From assembly GCA_016933695.1 (NCBI GenBank), contig JAFGAL010000001.1, positions 186,001 to 250,000 of the forward strand: a stretch of 64,000 nucleotides of DNA, in the 5' to 3' direction. Below the pieces are notes generated by a model, which made no database searches, was not told the origin of the DNA, and saw only the letters and a program-made list of their open reading frames with translations. The stretch comes from Candidatus Zixiibacteriota bacterium (GTDB lineage: Bacteria; Zixibacteria; MSB-5A5; GN15; PGXB01). Each line of letters starts with the position of its first letter. Position 1 is the stretch's first letter. A program made the translations under genes and the position numbers. Below are positions 1 to 9,288 of the stretch, one piece after another.

Positions 1-188
1 TATTGATGTTGAATGCTGTCGATAATATAACTCTCGGATGCCAGATCGGCATCGGTGACCAGATCGACCCGCCCTTTCAGCTCGATGCGGTGATGTTGTC
101 GAGCCTTTTTGTCGAGAATTTCTCCGGCGCCAAGTGCGGTGATCCGGGCAAATCGGGTTAATTTGCGAAGGTAGTGAGGTGATATCAT
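1..188 (-). CDS. Inositol monophosphatase family protein (5' part only)
   Basis: This reading frame starts with ATG at 188 and runs off the window edge after 62 codons. The visible part contains an AGEILDKKA stretch and then the motif DLVTDADLASE. That motif matches the N-terminal region of SuhB/inositol monophosphatase proteins, where DLVTxAD precedes the metal-binding site. The metal-binding Glu and the DPxDGT motif lie outside the window. The start lies 3 bp after the stop of the ABC transporter gene, so it is probably the last seen member of that operon. The family dephosphorylates myo-inositol phosphates or related sugar phosphates with Mg2+. The family call is fairly safe; the substrate is unknown. 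Confidence 0.7.
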   Translation of the reverse strand, partial: MISPHYLRKLTRFARITALGAGEILDKKARQHHRIELKGRVDLVTDADLASESYIIDSIQHQ

Positions 189-191
189 GGA

Positions 192-1985
192 TTACATCGC
201 AGTCCTTACGCTTTCCTGTTTGAATTGCATTTGATACAGTTTATAGTAAATACCTTTTTGTTCAAGCAGTTCGTGATGTTTGCCCATTTCACGGAGCTTG
301 CCGTGATGCAGGACAATAATCTTATCCGCCTTTTCGATTGTCGAGAGACGATGGGCAATCATGATGGCGGTGCGATTCTCCAAAAGATTATCCAGCGCCT
401 TTTGAATCATCTTCTCAGTCGCCGTATCGACCGAACTGGTGGCTTCATCGAGAACCAGAATATTCGGATTGAACGCCAGCGCCCGCGCAAACGACAGCAG
501 CTGTTTCTGCCCGGTCGAAAGAGTCGCGCCGCGCTCTTTAACCTCCGCATTCAGACCGCCTTCGGCGTCAATCACATAATCATACAGATTGACCCGCCGC
601 AGGGCGGCACGGATTTGATCATCGGTGATATCCCTGTTGCCCAGACGAATATTGCCGGCATAATCACCCGAAAAGATAAAGACATCCTGCAGAACCAGTC
701 CCAACTGCTCGCGAAGAACACCAAGCGGGTAAGCCTTCAATTCCACGCCATCAAGTTTGATCGATCCTTTTTGATAATCGTAAAAGCGAAACAGCAGTGA
801 TACCAGAGAGGTTTTCCCCGCCCCGGTCGCGCCGACAATGGCGACTTTCTCCCCCGGTTCGACCGTAAAGGTCACATCCCGGAGTACCGGTTCATCCGGG
901 TTGTATCCGAACCAGACACCATCGAATTCGATTTTACCGTTAAACTGCTTTGGTGCCGTCGTTTTTTGCACGTCAATCTGATCCGGCTTGGTATCCAGCA
1001 ATTTGAAAATGCGCTCTGATGACGCCATTGAGGCCTGCAGAACATTATATTTCTCGGCCAGATCGCGAATCGGATGATAAAATCGCTGAACCAATTGAAT
1101 AAACGCCACCAGCTCGCCGAAGGTCAGCGCCGCCGCGATAATCTGCACCCCGCCGTAATAAATCAGCACCGCCAGTGAAACGGAACTGATCAACTCGACT
1201 GCCGGGAAAAAGGTGGCGTAATAGTAAATCGACCGAAAGTGTGCATCACGCAAGTGTGCATTAATTGTGGAGAACCTGTCAAAAACCCGCTTCTCACGGG
1301 TAAAAAGCTGGATAATGGTCATTCCGGTGATATGTTCCTGCACGAATGCGTTCAACCGGGCCAGCCGGGTCCGAACTTCACGGTAAATCGCGCGAACTTT
1401 TTTTCGAAAAATCGCGGTTGCGATTATTAACAGCGGCAAAACCATGAATGTCAGCAGAGCCAATTGCCAGTTATAGTATAACAGGGCGATGACAATCCCG
1501 ATTAAAACAATAATATCGCCGAAAACCGAGACCAGCCCCGATGAGAACATTTCATCGAGCACGTTGACGTCGTTGGTAACTCGTGTCACCAGCCGTCCAA
1601 CCGGGTTTTTATCGAAAAAACCCAGATGCAGGCGCTGAAGATGCCGAAAAATCTGCATGCGGATATCAAATTGCACTTTTTGGCCGATAAACATCGTGAT
1701 ATACATCTGTAAAAACGACAGCGCAAAGCCCGCCAACAGGATACCGGCATACGCCAGCGCCATGCGGGCCATGCCGCTCATGTCGTTTTGCATGATATAC
1801 CGGTCGATGGTGATCTGTACCGTAATGGGAAGAAGAAGCTGAAGGCCGGAAGCCAATACCAGAAGAAAGGTCGCCAGTGCCAGCCAGAGCCGATACGGCC
1901 GAACATAGGTCAGCAAGCGCCGCATCAGGCGGGAGTCATAGGCCTTCCCCAGTACTTCCTCTTCATGATATCCGTTGGTACTCAC
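192..1985 (-). CDS. ABC exporter half-transporter, membrane plus ATPase domain (consensus-site subunit)
   Basis: This is a 597-residue type IV ABC exporter half of the MsbA/MdlB kind. Six membrane spans fill about residues 35-320 and the nucleotide-binding domain fills the C-terminal 250 residues. The Walker A motif is GATGAGKTS, the Walker B ends LVLDEATSSVD with the catalytic Glu intact, and the H-loop is AHRLST. The signature motif reads LSTGQ instead of LSGGQ. The start is a GTG two bases after the stop of the upstream partner gene, so the two are translationally coupled. With the partner's altered Walker B (LDDATS) this fits a heterodimeric exporter with one degenerate ATP site. The substrate (lipid, drug or peptide) cannot be told. 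Confidence 0.9.
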   Translation of the reverse strand: MSTNGYHEEEVLGKAYDSRLMRRLLTYVRPYRLWLALATFLLVLASGLQLLLPITVQITIDRYIMQNDMSGMARMALAYAGILLAGFALSFLQMYITMFIGQKVQFDIRMQIFRHLQRLHLGFFDKNPVGRLVTRVTNDVNVLDEMFSSGLVSVFGDIIVLIGIVIALLYYNWQLALLTFMVLPLLIIATAIFRKKVRAIYREVRTRLARLNAFVQEHITGMTIIQLFTREKRVFDRFSTINAHLRDAHFRSIYYYATFFPAVELISSVSLAVLIYYGGVQIIAAALTFGELVAFIQLVQRFYHPIRDLAEKYNVLQASMASSERIFKLLDTKPDQIDVQKTTAPKQFNGKIEFDGVWFGYNPDEPVLRDVTFTVEPGEKVAIVGATGAGKTSLVSLLFRFYDYQKGSIKLDGVELKAYPLGVLREQLGLVLQDVFIFSGDYAGNIRLGNRDITDDQIRAALRRVNLYDYVIDAEGGLNAEVKERGATLSTGQKQLLSFARALAFNPNILVLDEATSSVDTATEKMIQKALDNLLENRTAIMIAHRLSTIEKADKIIVLHHGKLREMGKHHELLEQKGIYYKLYQMQFKQESVRTAM

Positions 1986-1987
1986 GG

Positions 1988-3757
1988 CTACATGTTCTCC
2001 AGTTCTTCTTCCAGCAATTGCGTGCGGTACAACTCGGCATATCGGCCGTTCGATTCCAACAGTTCTTCATGCGTGCCGGACTCGACAATCGCCCCGCCGC
2101 TGAGATAGATGATAAGATCAGCATCCTTAACCGCCGAGATGCGATGCGAGATGACGAACGCGGTGCGTTTGTCGAGTTCATCGCGCAGATAACTATTGAT
2201 TAGATGCTCGGTTTCGGTGTCGACGGCACTCGTGGCGTCGTCGAGAATCAAAATTCGTGGATTGGTGACAATGGCGCGGGCAATCGCCACGCGCTGTTTT
2301 TGCCCGCCGGAAAGATTGATCCCCCGCTCGCCGAGGATGGTTTCGTATTTCTCCGGAAACGAATCAACCTCCCGGTCGATTGCGGAGGTCGTCGCCGCCT
2401 TGCGGGCGGATTCAAAATCCCCGTTATTCGCTCCAAAGAGAATGTTATTCTGAATGGTATCCGAGAATAAAAACGCCTCCTGCGGCACAAAGCCGATATG
2501 CTGTCGAAGGGCTTTCAACTCCCAATCGTTGATATCGACATCATCGACAAACAACTGTCCGCGATCGACCGGAAACAGCCGTCCCAGAAGCGAGACCAGC
2601 GTTGTTTTCCCCGATGAGGTCGGCCCGACCACTCCAACCGTCATACCGGGGGCGACGGTCAGGTTGATATCATGCAGGATCGGTTTACCGTTGTATGAGA
2701 AATCCAGAGAACGAAATTCGATTTTGCCCTTGATCGCATCGGGCCGATACGCTTCGCTGGGTGAGTGCACCTCCGGTTTGGTATTGAAAATGCGATTCAG
2801 GCGATCCATTGAGGCCGATCCGCGCTGGTAGAGCGACACCACCCATCCCAGTGCGATCACCGGCCAGATCAGCATCCCCAGGTAGGCGAAGAAGGCCACC
2901 AATGTTCCGAGGCTGATATCACCGGCAATGACCAGCTGTCCCCCGAAGTATAGTACCGAAAGCATGGCGAATCCGGCCAGCAAGAACATCATCGGGTGAA
3001 ACAGACCGAATATTTTAATCTGATCCATATTGAGGTCGATATATTTGCGACTGTGCCGGGCGAAATCATCGATTTCATTCTGTTCCTGGCGGTAAGCACG
3101 AATCACCCGGACCCCGGCCAGATTCTCCTGCACTTTGGCGGTTAAAACCGCGAAATATTCCTGAATCCGGGCATGCCGTTTATACAGCAGGTTGCCGAAT
3201 CTGTACACCGCAAACGATAACAACGGCAGAGGCAATAGTGCATACAAGGTCAGTTGCGATGATAAATAGACCATCATGGAAATGGAAATAACCGTCGCAA
3301 CAATGGTATTGGCCAGGTGCATAACCGCGGGGCCGACAGTCATGCGCACCGCCTCGATATCATTAGTGGCGCGCGCCATGATGTCGCCGGTTTTGGTATT
3401 GTGATAAAACGTGGGATTCAATTTCAGCAGATGCGAAAAGAGGTCCTCGCGCAGATCGTATTCGATTTTACGCGACATCCAGATTATGGTGCGGCGCGTT
3501 CCGAAACGAAAAACGCCTGCCACCACCGCCAGTAAAACGATCAGCAGAGCATAGTCCAGGATTTCACCGGCGGGCGCTTTTTGTTCCAGACGATCGAAAG
3601 CGATTTTAACCAGATAGGGTGCGGCCAAACCGATGCCGTTGGCACCGAGTATCGCCAGCGCTCCCCAGAAAAGATATCCCTTGTATCGCCGTAAATACCC
3701 TTTGATACGGGAAAATCTCTGCGGATCATGTTGCCTGGTTTCCTTTGAATTCCGCAT
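1988..3757 (-). CDS. ABC exporter half-transporter, membrane plus ATPase domain (degenerate-site subunit)
   Basis: This is a 589-residue ABC exporter half, first in its operon. Membrane spans cover about residues 28-310. The ATPase domain has Walker A GPTSSGKTT, a canonical signature NLSGGQKQR and H-loop SHRISA. The residue after Walker B is Asp (LILDDATSAVD) where active sites have Glu. In heterodimeric exporters such as TM287/288 or BmrCD, a subunit with Asp here pairs with a subunit whose signature motif is altered. Exactly that is seen in the next gene. I infer that the two proteins form one asymmetric transporter in the inner membrane. Confidence 0.9.
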   Translation of the reverse strand: MRNSKETRQHDPQRFSRIKGYLRRYKGYLFWGALAILGANGIGLAAPYLVKIAFDRLEQKAPAGEILDYALLIVLLAVVAGVFRFGTRRTIIWMSRKIEYDLREDLFSHLLKLNPTFYHNTKTGDIMARATNDIEAVRMTVGPAVMHLANTIVATVISISMMVYLSSQLTLYALLPLPLLSFAVYRFGNLLYKRHARIQEYFAVLTAKVQENLAGVRVIRAYRQEQNEIDDFARHSRKYIDLNMDQIKIFGLFHPMMFLLAGFAMLSVLYFGGQLVIAGDISLGTLVAFFAYLGMLIWPVIALGWVVSLYQRGSASMDRLNRIFNTKPEVHSPSEAYRPDAIKGKIEFRSLDFSYNGKPILHDINLTVAPGMTVGVVGPTSSGKTTLVSLLGRLFPVDRGQLFVDDVDINDWELKALRQHIGFVPQEAFLFSDTIQNNILFGANNGDFESARKAATTSAIDREVDSFPEKYETILGERGINLSGGQKQRVAIARAIVTNPRILILDDATSAVDTETEHLINSYLRDELDKRTAFVISHRISAVKDADLIIYLSGGAIVESGTHEELLESNGRYAELYRTQLLEEELENM

Positions 3758-3812
3758 ACGTATAGACTACAACATTCCGAACGGTTGCCGGTTCCTAAAC
3801 ACGTAATATATG

Positions 3813-6020
3813 CTATTTTCCGGCGAAATTGACAAGATTCGCGAAGAATTTAACCGCCTCGGGATCGATCTGGCGAATCATCTGCAAAATCGGCAGGCCA
3901 CAATAGATGAATCGTCCTCGTCCGAATTCAGACTCCGACAACAGCGCGGTATTATCGGCACGTTCGATGATACGCTCCGCCGGAAACACCAGCGCCGGAT
4001 AGGAAATATATGACTGTCCGATATTCTGCAATAATTGCAAGACATTGACCGTATGGGTCAGATTGAACAGGGAATGATCGGCATTCAGCACGGTGGCATC
4101 TTTCGCCGACAATCGTTCCGCCGTGGAAGTTATGGTGACCGGAAGCAAATCATCGCGCCAATTCGACGGCTGACCGAAGACAATAATACCGCCGCCGTAG
4201 TCCATATATTTTTTCAGGCGGGTACCGACCGATCCCAGCGCATGATAGCGCTCATCGCACCCCGTTTCGAAAATGATAACATCGAAGAAATCAAGATCGC
4301 CCGCTTCGAGATAACGATCGCTGAGAATGCGATAATTGGCTCCGGTCATGCGAAGCAAGTCTTCCGCCAATCCCTCCGCACCCGGCGCAAGAGCGACTTT
4401 GAGCTTGGTGTCGACCGCGCAATCACCACCGCCCACATACACATGATCCGACGCCGCGACCTGGCCATCAAGCAGGATTTCCACCCCCAGTTTTACCCGC
4501 TTGTTGCCGATGCTTTTGCGTGCCACCAGCGGGATGGAGAATTCGTAGGCATTGTCGCCGGAAACCAGTGTGAGGTTTTCCTCGAATGCTCCGATCAGGA
4601 TTCCTTCCGGGGTAGCAAACCGGATTTTTACCTCGCCGGCGAAATCCGTCGGTTTTTCTATAACGATATTGATCGTCGTCGCGTCAACCAGCCGGTCGAT
4701 TTGCTCCTCCGCAAACGGCTGTCCCATGACAAAATCCGGAATAATCCGCACACGCAACGGCGATTCTTTGTACGCCCCGACCTGATAGGCAAAATCGACG
4801 GTGTTGTTGCGATAGCCAATTTTGCCGGTGAGAGTCAGCGAGTCGGGAGTCCGTGCGGACATCTTGTGCAACGGCAGAGCGATCGTGTATTCGCGGATCA
4901 GGGAACTGAATGGCAGGATTTTGCTCTCGGCGGAATCAATGACAAAGGCGGTGTCGCTTTGATCCAAAGATGCGGTCACGCCGTAGAAGTCAAGCTCCAG
5001 CGGACCATCGTTGGTGATGGTCGAAACGAATTTCAGCCGGGTTCCCTCGGGGCTTCTGCGAAACAGCATGTCGCCGCGATGCGACACCCCCGCCTCGGCG
5101 AAGACAGCATCGACCGCATCGGCCACCGCACGGCTCAGATACGACTCGAACACCCCGCCGGGATCTTCTTCCCTGGCGGAATAAAACGCGTTGAGAATCT
5201 TTCGCAGTTCGCTCACAGCAAAGAGCATGGCTTCGATTCGTTTGCCGCCGATGGTTTCAGCCGCCGACTGCAAGTACGATTGGTACTGCCTGGCATTATC
5301 GAGCATGTTTATGCGCAGATACGAACTGACGATTCTCTGCTCGATAAGCTCCTCCAGCTTGAACGGTTCGATGCCCGATAAAAATCCGGTCGGAATATCC
5401 GATCCTTTGGTGGCGCTGTTGATCAGCTCGTAAACCGTGTACCGTTCCAATTCCTCCGCAAGCGGCGGAATCTCGAACAGGTCGGTCGCGAGGGCCGCGA
5501 TTCTATCGCTGGCACGGTTATAGTACAACTGCCCGTTAACATAGATAACGCTTGGGGAACTCTGATCGGTGCGACGGTAGAATTTTTTAATACCAAGCAC
5601 CGCGTTGACCGTGGTTTGTCCCGACAACAAATGCCGTTCGAACGCCCGCAGGTGACTGCCGCGAAAGACCTCGCCGAAGATCACGATGTCGGGGAAGCGA
5701 TACCCGCACATCGAGGCCAGCGCCCGTTCGAGACTGACCCGCGAGGTATCGGTGACGGTACAGTGGATCGACGAAACGTTCGCATCGGAAGAAAGCCGCC
5801 GATCGGAGGACGGCGACGGAGCGGCATCGATCGTGGCCAGGTCGACCCGGCAGTGGTTTTCATTCGACAGGTAATAGATCAGCGGCCAATCGATTGCGGA
5901 TTGATTTTCGTACAGGTACAGGACTTTGACATCGGTTAGCAAGTTGTCCAGTGACGCACCGATCGCGGACGGCATCATCAATACCAGTACACACAACGTC
6001 AGAATCGTCACCTGTTTCAT
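3813..6020 (-). CDS. Secreted or periplasmic protein of unknown function, 735 aa
   Basis: I do not recognise this gene. The protein opens with a clear Sec signal peptide (residues 1-22, ending SAIGA). The first domain contains VKVLYLYENQSAIDWPLIYY. A middle region reads as beta-rich, possibly Ig-like or CARDB-like. The last 200 residues (FFDVIIFETGCDE, GGGIIVFGQPSNW, GRFIYCGLP) look like the glutamine-amidotransferase-like fold found in periplasmic BatA/DUF4159-type proteins that report on a 'golden line' of text-like loops. No catalytic triad is visible. It stands alone between the etfB terminator and the ABC operon. A weak promoter (TTGCAA-16-TATATT) sits so close that the transcript might be leaderless. 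Confidence 0.75.
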   Translation of the reverse strand: MKQVTILTLCVLVLMMPSAIGASLDNLLTDVKVLYLYENQSAIDWPLIYYLSNENHCRVDLATIDAAPSPSSDRRLSSDANVSSIHCTVTDTSRVSLERALASMCGYRFPDIVIFGEVFRGSHLRAFERHLLSGQTTVNAVLGIKKFYRRTDQSSPSVIYVNGQLYYNRASDRIAALATDLFEIPPLAEELERYTVYELINSATKGSDIPTGFLSGIEPFKLEELIEQRIVSSYLRINMLDNARQYQSYLQSAAETIGGKRIEAMLFAVSELRKILNAFYSAREEDPGGVFESYLSRAVADAVDAVFAEAGVSHRGDMLFRRSPEGTRLKFVSTITNDGPLELDFYGVTASLDQSDTAFVIDSAESKILPFSSLIREYTIALPLHKMSARTPDSLTLTGKIGYRNNTVDFAYQVGAYKESPLRVRIIPDFVMGQPFAEEQIDRLVDATTINIVIEKPTDFAGEVKIRFATPEGILIGAFEENLTLVSGDNAYEFSIPLVARKSIGNKRVKLGVEILLDGQVAASDHVYVGGGDCAVDTKLKVALAPGAEGLAEDLLRMTGANYRILSDRYLEAGDLDFFDVIIFETGCDERYHALGSVGTRLKKYMDYGGGIIVFGQPSNWRDDLLPVTITSTAERLSAKDATVLNADHSLFNLTHTVNVLQLLQNIGQSYISYPALVFPAERIIERADNTALLSESEFGRGRFIYCGLPILQMIRQIDPEAVKFFANLVNFAGK

Positions 6021-6027
6021 AGTCCTG

Positions 6028-6055
6028 AATATAGACAGCGGGGAATTGCTTGCAA
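6028..6055 (-). promoter_or_regulatory. Possible sigma-70 promoter for the 735-aa secreted protein gene
   Basis: On the minus strand TTGCAA at 6050-6055 and TATATT at 6028-6033 are separated by 16 bp. The expected start point falls at or next to the ATG at 6020, which has no good Shine-Dalgarno site. The -35 matches only four of six consensus bases. Confidence 0.35.
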
Positions 6056-6089
6056 ATAAAAAAACGGCCGTCGATGCGTTCGACGGCCG
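6056..6089 (-). terminator. Rho-independent terminator of etfB
   Basis: A perfect 10-bp stem (CGGCCGTCGA pairing with TCGACGGCCG) with a 5-base loop is followed on the minus strand by a run of seven T. It starts 20 bp after the etfB stop. Confidence 0.88.
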
Positions 6090-6108
6090 GAAATGACTGC
6101 GCCATGCG

Positions 6109-6894
6109 TTACAGCGCCTGTTTGTCCTTGAGTTTCTGGTACAGCTTCTCGGCGATTTCTTCCGGCGTTTCGCCTGATATCATCTCGCCCTGTTGACGCG
6201 GCGGCGGCGGGGAAACCTTGACAACTTTCGTGAGCGAGTTTGCCCCGACCAAGGCACCGTCCAGTCCGATATCGGCCGCCGACCATTTCGTGATCGGGGT
6301 TTTCTTGGCCATCATTTTGCCTTTCAGCGACGGCAGACGCGGCTCGTTGATTTCTTTCACCACCGACATCACCATCGGAAGGGTGACCTCGACCACGTCG
6401 TATCCCTCTTCAGTCGTACGCAGAAGTTTGGCCTTGCCACCGTCGACGGCTTCGACCTTCTTGACAAACATCGCCTGCGGCACATCCAGAAACGCCGCGA
6501 CGGCGCCCGGCACCTGCGCGGAGTCGTCATCGACCGCCTGCTTGCCGGCGATAATCAAATCGTATTCTCCGAGTTTTCTCAAGCCGGCGGCCAGAATCCG
6601 GCCGACCGCCTGCGGATCGGATTTATCAAACAGCGGATCGGTGATCAGATACGCGGCATCGACACCCAGCGCCAGGCAATCACGAAGCGCGGACTCGGCC
6701 CGCTCCGAACCGACCGTCAGCACCGTCACTTTGCCGCCGTGCTTTTCTCTCAGCCGCAGTCCCTCTTCGACCGCGAATTCATCGAAGGGATTGACCACGC
6801 CTGGGCCGGACGGCAGGACCACGCTATTGGCCGCCTCGTCGACTTTCACCAATTCTATTTCCGGAACCTGCTTGATGAGGACAACTATATTCAT
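6109..6894 (-). CDS. etfB: Electron transfer flavoprotein, beta subunit
   Basis: The 261-residue product is a full-length ETF beta subunit, which carries electrons from flavin dehydrogenases together with EtfA. N-terminal MNIVVLIKQVPE and the internal GKQAVDDDSAQVPG stretch are typical of the family. The start at 6894 is preferred over the in-frame ATG at 6912 because GGAGG lies five bases upstream of it. The gene has its own promoter and terminator and stands alone. The alpha subunit, normally adjacent, is absent from the whole window. Either EtfA is encoded elsewhere or this protein works with another partner. Confidence 0.92.
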   Translation of the reverse strand: MNIVVLIKQVPEIELVKVDEAANSVVLPSGPGVVNPFDEFAVEEGLRLREKHGGKVTVLTVGSERAESALRDCLALGVDAAYLITDPLFDKSDPQAVGRILAAGLRKLGEYDLIIAGKQAVDDDSAQVPGAVAAFLDVPQAMFVKKVEAVDGGKAKLLRTTEEGYDVVEVTLPMVMSVVKEINEPRLPSLKGKMMAKKTPITKWSAADIGLDGALVGANSLTKVVKVSPPPPRQQGEMISGETPEEIAEKLYQKLKDKQAL

Positions 6895-6934
6895 CGAATC
6901 CTCCGTTGTCATGAATCATGATCTTTAATCGAAT

Positions 6935-6964
6935 AATATAAGAAGATTGGCCCCCGACTGTCAA
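6935..6964 (-). promoter_or_regulatory. Sigma-70 promoter of etfB
   Basis: On the minus strand TTGACA (6959-6964) and TATATT (6935-6940) are 18 bp apart, just downstream of the rnc stop. A start point near 6928 would give a leader of about 34 bases containing the GGAGG site of etfB. Confidence 0.75.
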
Positions 6965-6977
6965 CCGCTTGTTGCGG

Positions 6978-7748
6978 TCAATCTTCGTCGCCGGTCGCGC
7001 CGCCGAGCCGTTCCAGCGCCACCGCCGCGGCCTGCTGTTCGGCTTCTTTCTTGGTTGAGCCGGTTCCGGTGCCGGTCATCTCGCCATTGGTATAGACGGC
7101 AATGGTAAAGGTCTTGTTGTGATCGGGGCCTTCCTCGGAAAGCACCTCGTAGTGCGGCGGTCCTCCGCCGCGCGCCTGCAGGTACTCGAGCAGTTCGCCC
7201 TTGAAATTGCGCTGGGAAACATCGTTGAGAATTTCGTTTTCGCGGATGATCAGAATACGTCGAATAAAATCCCGGGCGGGGTTCAGTCCACCGTCGAGAA
7301 AGATCGCGCCGATCACCGCCTCCACGGCATCCGACATGATCGAATTGCGTTCCCGTCCGCCGGTGCGTTCTTCATCCGGCGACAGCAGGATAAACCGGTT
7401 CAGGCCGGACTCCATCGCCACCCCCGCCAGGGCGGCTTCATTGACCAAAAGCGCCTTGCACTTGGTCAGGTCGCCCTCATCGAATTTGGGATTGGACAGC
7501 AGGAGATGTTCGGCAATGACCATGCCGAGGACGGAATCGCCGAGAAATTCCAGACGTTCATTGGAGCGGGTGTTGTGATCGACGGTGCGGACATACGATC
7601 GATGCGTGAGAGCTTCCAGAAGGAAGCTCTCATTCTTAAAGCGATATCCAAGCTTTGTTTGGAAATCCTGTATCAGTTTCTCGGCTTCATCTTCCCGGTC
7701 ACCCGAGAATAAGCCGGCAAGCAGTTCACGAAGTCCCACAATTGCCAC
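6978..7748 (-). CDS. rnc: Ribonuclease III
   Basis: RNase III cleaves double-stranded RNA in rRNA processing and mRNA turnover. The 256-residue protein shows the catalytic signature NERLEFLGDSVLG near residue 60. A second acidic patch (SDAVEAVIGAIFLDGG) near residue 135 completes the site. A C-terminal double-stranded-RNA-binding domain ends in GTGSTKKEAEQQAAAVAL. The apparent start is a GTG directly following the fabF stop codon, so it is coupled to fabF and forms the last gene of the fatty acid block. The fab-acpP-rnc order is common in bacteria. Confidence 0.95.
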   Translation of the reverse strand: MAIVGLRELLAGLFSGDREDEAEKLIQDFQTKLGYRFKNESFLLEALTHRSYVRTVDHNTRSNERLEFLGDSVLGMVIAEHLLLSNPKFDEGDLTKCKALLVNEAALAGVAMESGLNRFILLSPDEERTGGRERNSIMSDAVEAVIGAIFLDGGLNPARDFIRRILIIRENEILNDVSQRNFKGELLEYLQARGGGPPHYEVLSEEGPDHNKTFTIAVYTNGEMTGTGTGSTKKEAEQQAAAVALERLGGATGDED

Positions 7749-8993
7749 TTAGCCATTGTAGCGACGACCGAGAATACTCACATTGTGACCGCCAAACCCG
7801 AAGGAATTACTCAGAAAAACATCGAAGTTGTAGTCCCGTGCGGTATGCGCCACGTAATCCAGATCACATTCCGGATCGGGATTATCGAGGTTGACGGTTG
7901 GATGCAGTCTCCCGGCCCCAAGCGAGAGAATCGCGGTAATCAGTTCAATCGCCCCGGCGGCGCCCAGCAAATGCCCGATCATCGACTTGGTCGAATTGAC
8001 CGGGATTTTATAGGCGCGTTCGCCAAAAATCGCCTTGATGGCTTTGGTTTCCGCGGGATCGCCCAAGAGGGTCGCGGTCCCGTGACTGTTAATATATTCA
8101 ATATCATCCGGCGTCAAGCCGCCGTCCTTGATGGCGTTGTGCATCGCCATCCGGGCGCCGTCGCCATCGGGCAGAGGCGCAGTCATGTGATACGCATCAC
8201 AGGTCATGCCGCCGCCGATGATTTCGGCGTAAATGGTCGCGCCGCGTTTTTTGGCGGATTCCAGCGATTCCAGAATCAAAATCGCCGATCCCTCGCCAAT
8301 CACGAATCCGTCGCGATCCTTGTCGAACGGACGCGAGGCCCGATGCGGTTCATCATTGCGGGTACTCAATGCCCGCGCCGAACAGAACCCGGCGTACGAC
8401 GTCGGCGTTATGGTGGCTTCCGCACCGCCGGTAATCATGATATCAGCTTCGCCGCGCTGAATGGCGCGAAATGCGTCAAGGACAGCATGTGACGACGAGG
8501 CGCAGGCGGAGACCGTTCCGTAATTGGGTCCCCGGAACCCGAACCGCATCGCCACCATACCGGCGCACATGTCGATAATCATCATCGGGATGAAAAACGG
8601 CGAGACGCGTCCCGGGCCGGACTCCAACAGGGTTTGATGCTGTTTTTCAAAGGTGGTGATGCCGCCGATCCCCGAGCCGATGATGACACCGGCCCGATTC
8701 GGGTCGATGGCAGTCAAATCCAAACCGGAATGATCGATCGCCAGCTGACTGGCGCCGATGGCGTACTGTTCCGAGAGATCCATCCGCCGCGCGTCTTTCT
8801 TGTCGACAAACGCGAGCGGATCGAAATCCTTGACCTCGGCGGCGATCTTGGAAGTAATGCCGTCGGTGTCAAAACGGGTCAGCAGACCGACGCCGCTTTC
8901 GCCGGAAAGCACCGCATGCCAGTACTGTTCCAGATCACACCCGAGGGGACTGACCACTCCCATCCCCGTAACAACTGTCCTGACAGTATCCAT
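7749..8993 (-). CDS. fabF: 3-oxoacyl-ACP synthase II (KAS II)
   Basis: The 414-residue enzyme elongates acyl-ACP by condensation with malonyl-ACP. The nucleophile Cys lies in GTVSACASSSHA near residue 165. The two catalytic His residues are in NSHGTATLLGD and in NSTKSMIGHLLGAAGA. The length is that of the family. It lies 20 bp downstream of acpP, and rnc follows without a gap. In the genome context it completes the elongation set with fabG, fabD and fabH. Confidence 0.97.
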   Translation of the reverse strand: MDTVRTVVTGMGVVSPLGCDLEQYWHAVLSGESGVGLLTRFDTDGITSKIAAEVKDFDPLAFVDKKDARRMDLSEQYAIGASQLAIDHSGLDLTAIDPNRAGVIIGSGIGGITTFEKQHQTLLESGPGRVSPFFIPMMIIDMCAGMVAMRFGFRGPNYGTVSACASSSHAVLDAFRAIQRGEADIMITGGAEATITPTSYAGFCSARALSTRNDEPHRASRPFDKDRDGFVIGEGSAILILESLESAKKRGATIYAEIIGGGMTCDAYHMTAPLPDGDGARMAMHNAIKDGGLTPDDIEYINSHGTATLLGDPAETKAIKAIFGERAYKIPVNSTKSMIGHLLGAAGAIELITAILSLGAGRLHPTVNLDNPDPECDLDYVAHTARDYNFDVFLSNSFGFGGHNVSILGRRYNG

Positions 8994-9013
8994 ATGGCAG
9001 TTCTCGTTTCCTG

Positions 9014-9253
9014 TTACTTGGTGTGCTCCCGAATGTAGTTGACAGCGTCGCCAACCGAAGTAATTTTCTCGGCTTCTTCGTCGGGAATTTCAATGGAAAA
9101 TTCCTCTTCCAGCGCCATGACCAGTTCAACCGTATCCAACGAATCCGCGCTCAAATCCTCGACGAATTTAGCATCCTCGGTCACCTGAGCGGCATCGACA
9201 CCAAGCTGTTCAACGATAATGTCCTTAACCTTTTGAGTGATCTCGTCAGACAT
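9014..9253 (-). CDS. acpP: Acyl carrier protein
   Basis: This 79-residue acidic protein carries growing acyl chains on a phosphopantetheine arm. The attachment Ser is in the motif [25 protein letters not shown] ribosome-binding site precedes the ATG. It lies between fabG and fabF as in most bacterial fatty acid operons. Confidence 0.97.
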   Translation of the reverse strand: MSDEITQKVKDIIVEQLGVDAAQVTEDAKFVEDLSADSLDTVELVMALEEEFSIEIPDEEAEKITSVGDAVNYIREHTK

Positions 9254-9288
9254 CCTCTCTCTCCTTTTTTATGAGATTCCCTTCGTAT

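Noticed and set aside
4035-5381. A 448-codon plus-strand frame inside the 735-aa secreted protein gene
   Set aside because: It has no Shine-Dalgarno site or known motif, and the opposite strand encodes a protein with a clear signal peptide.
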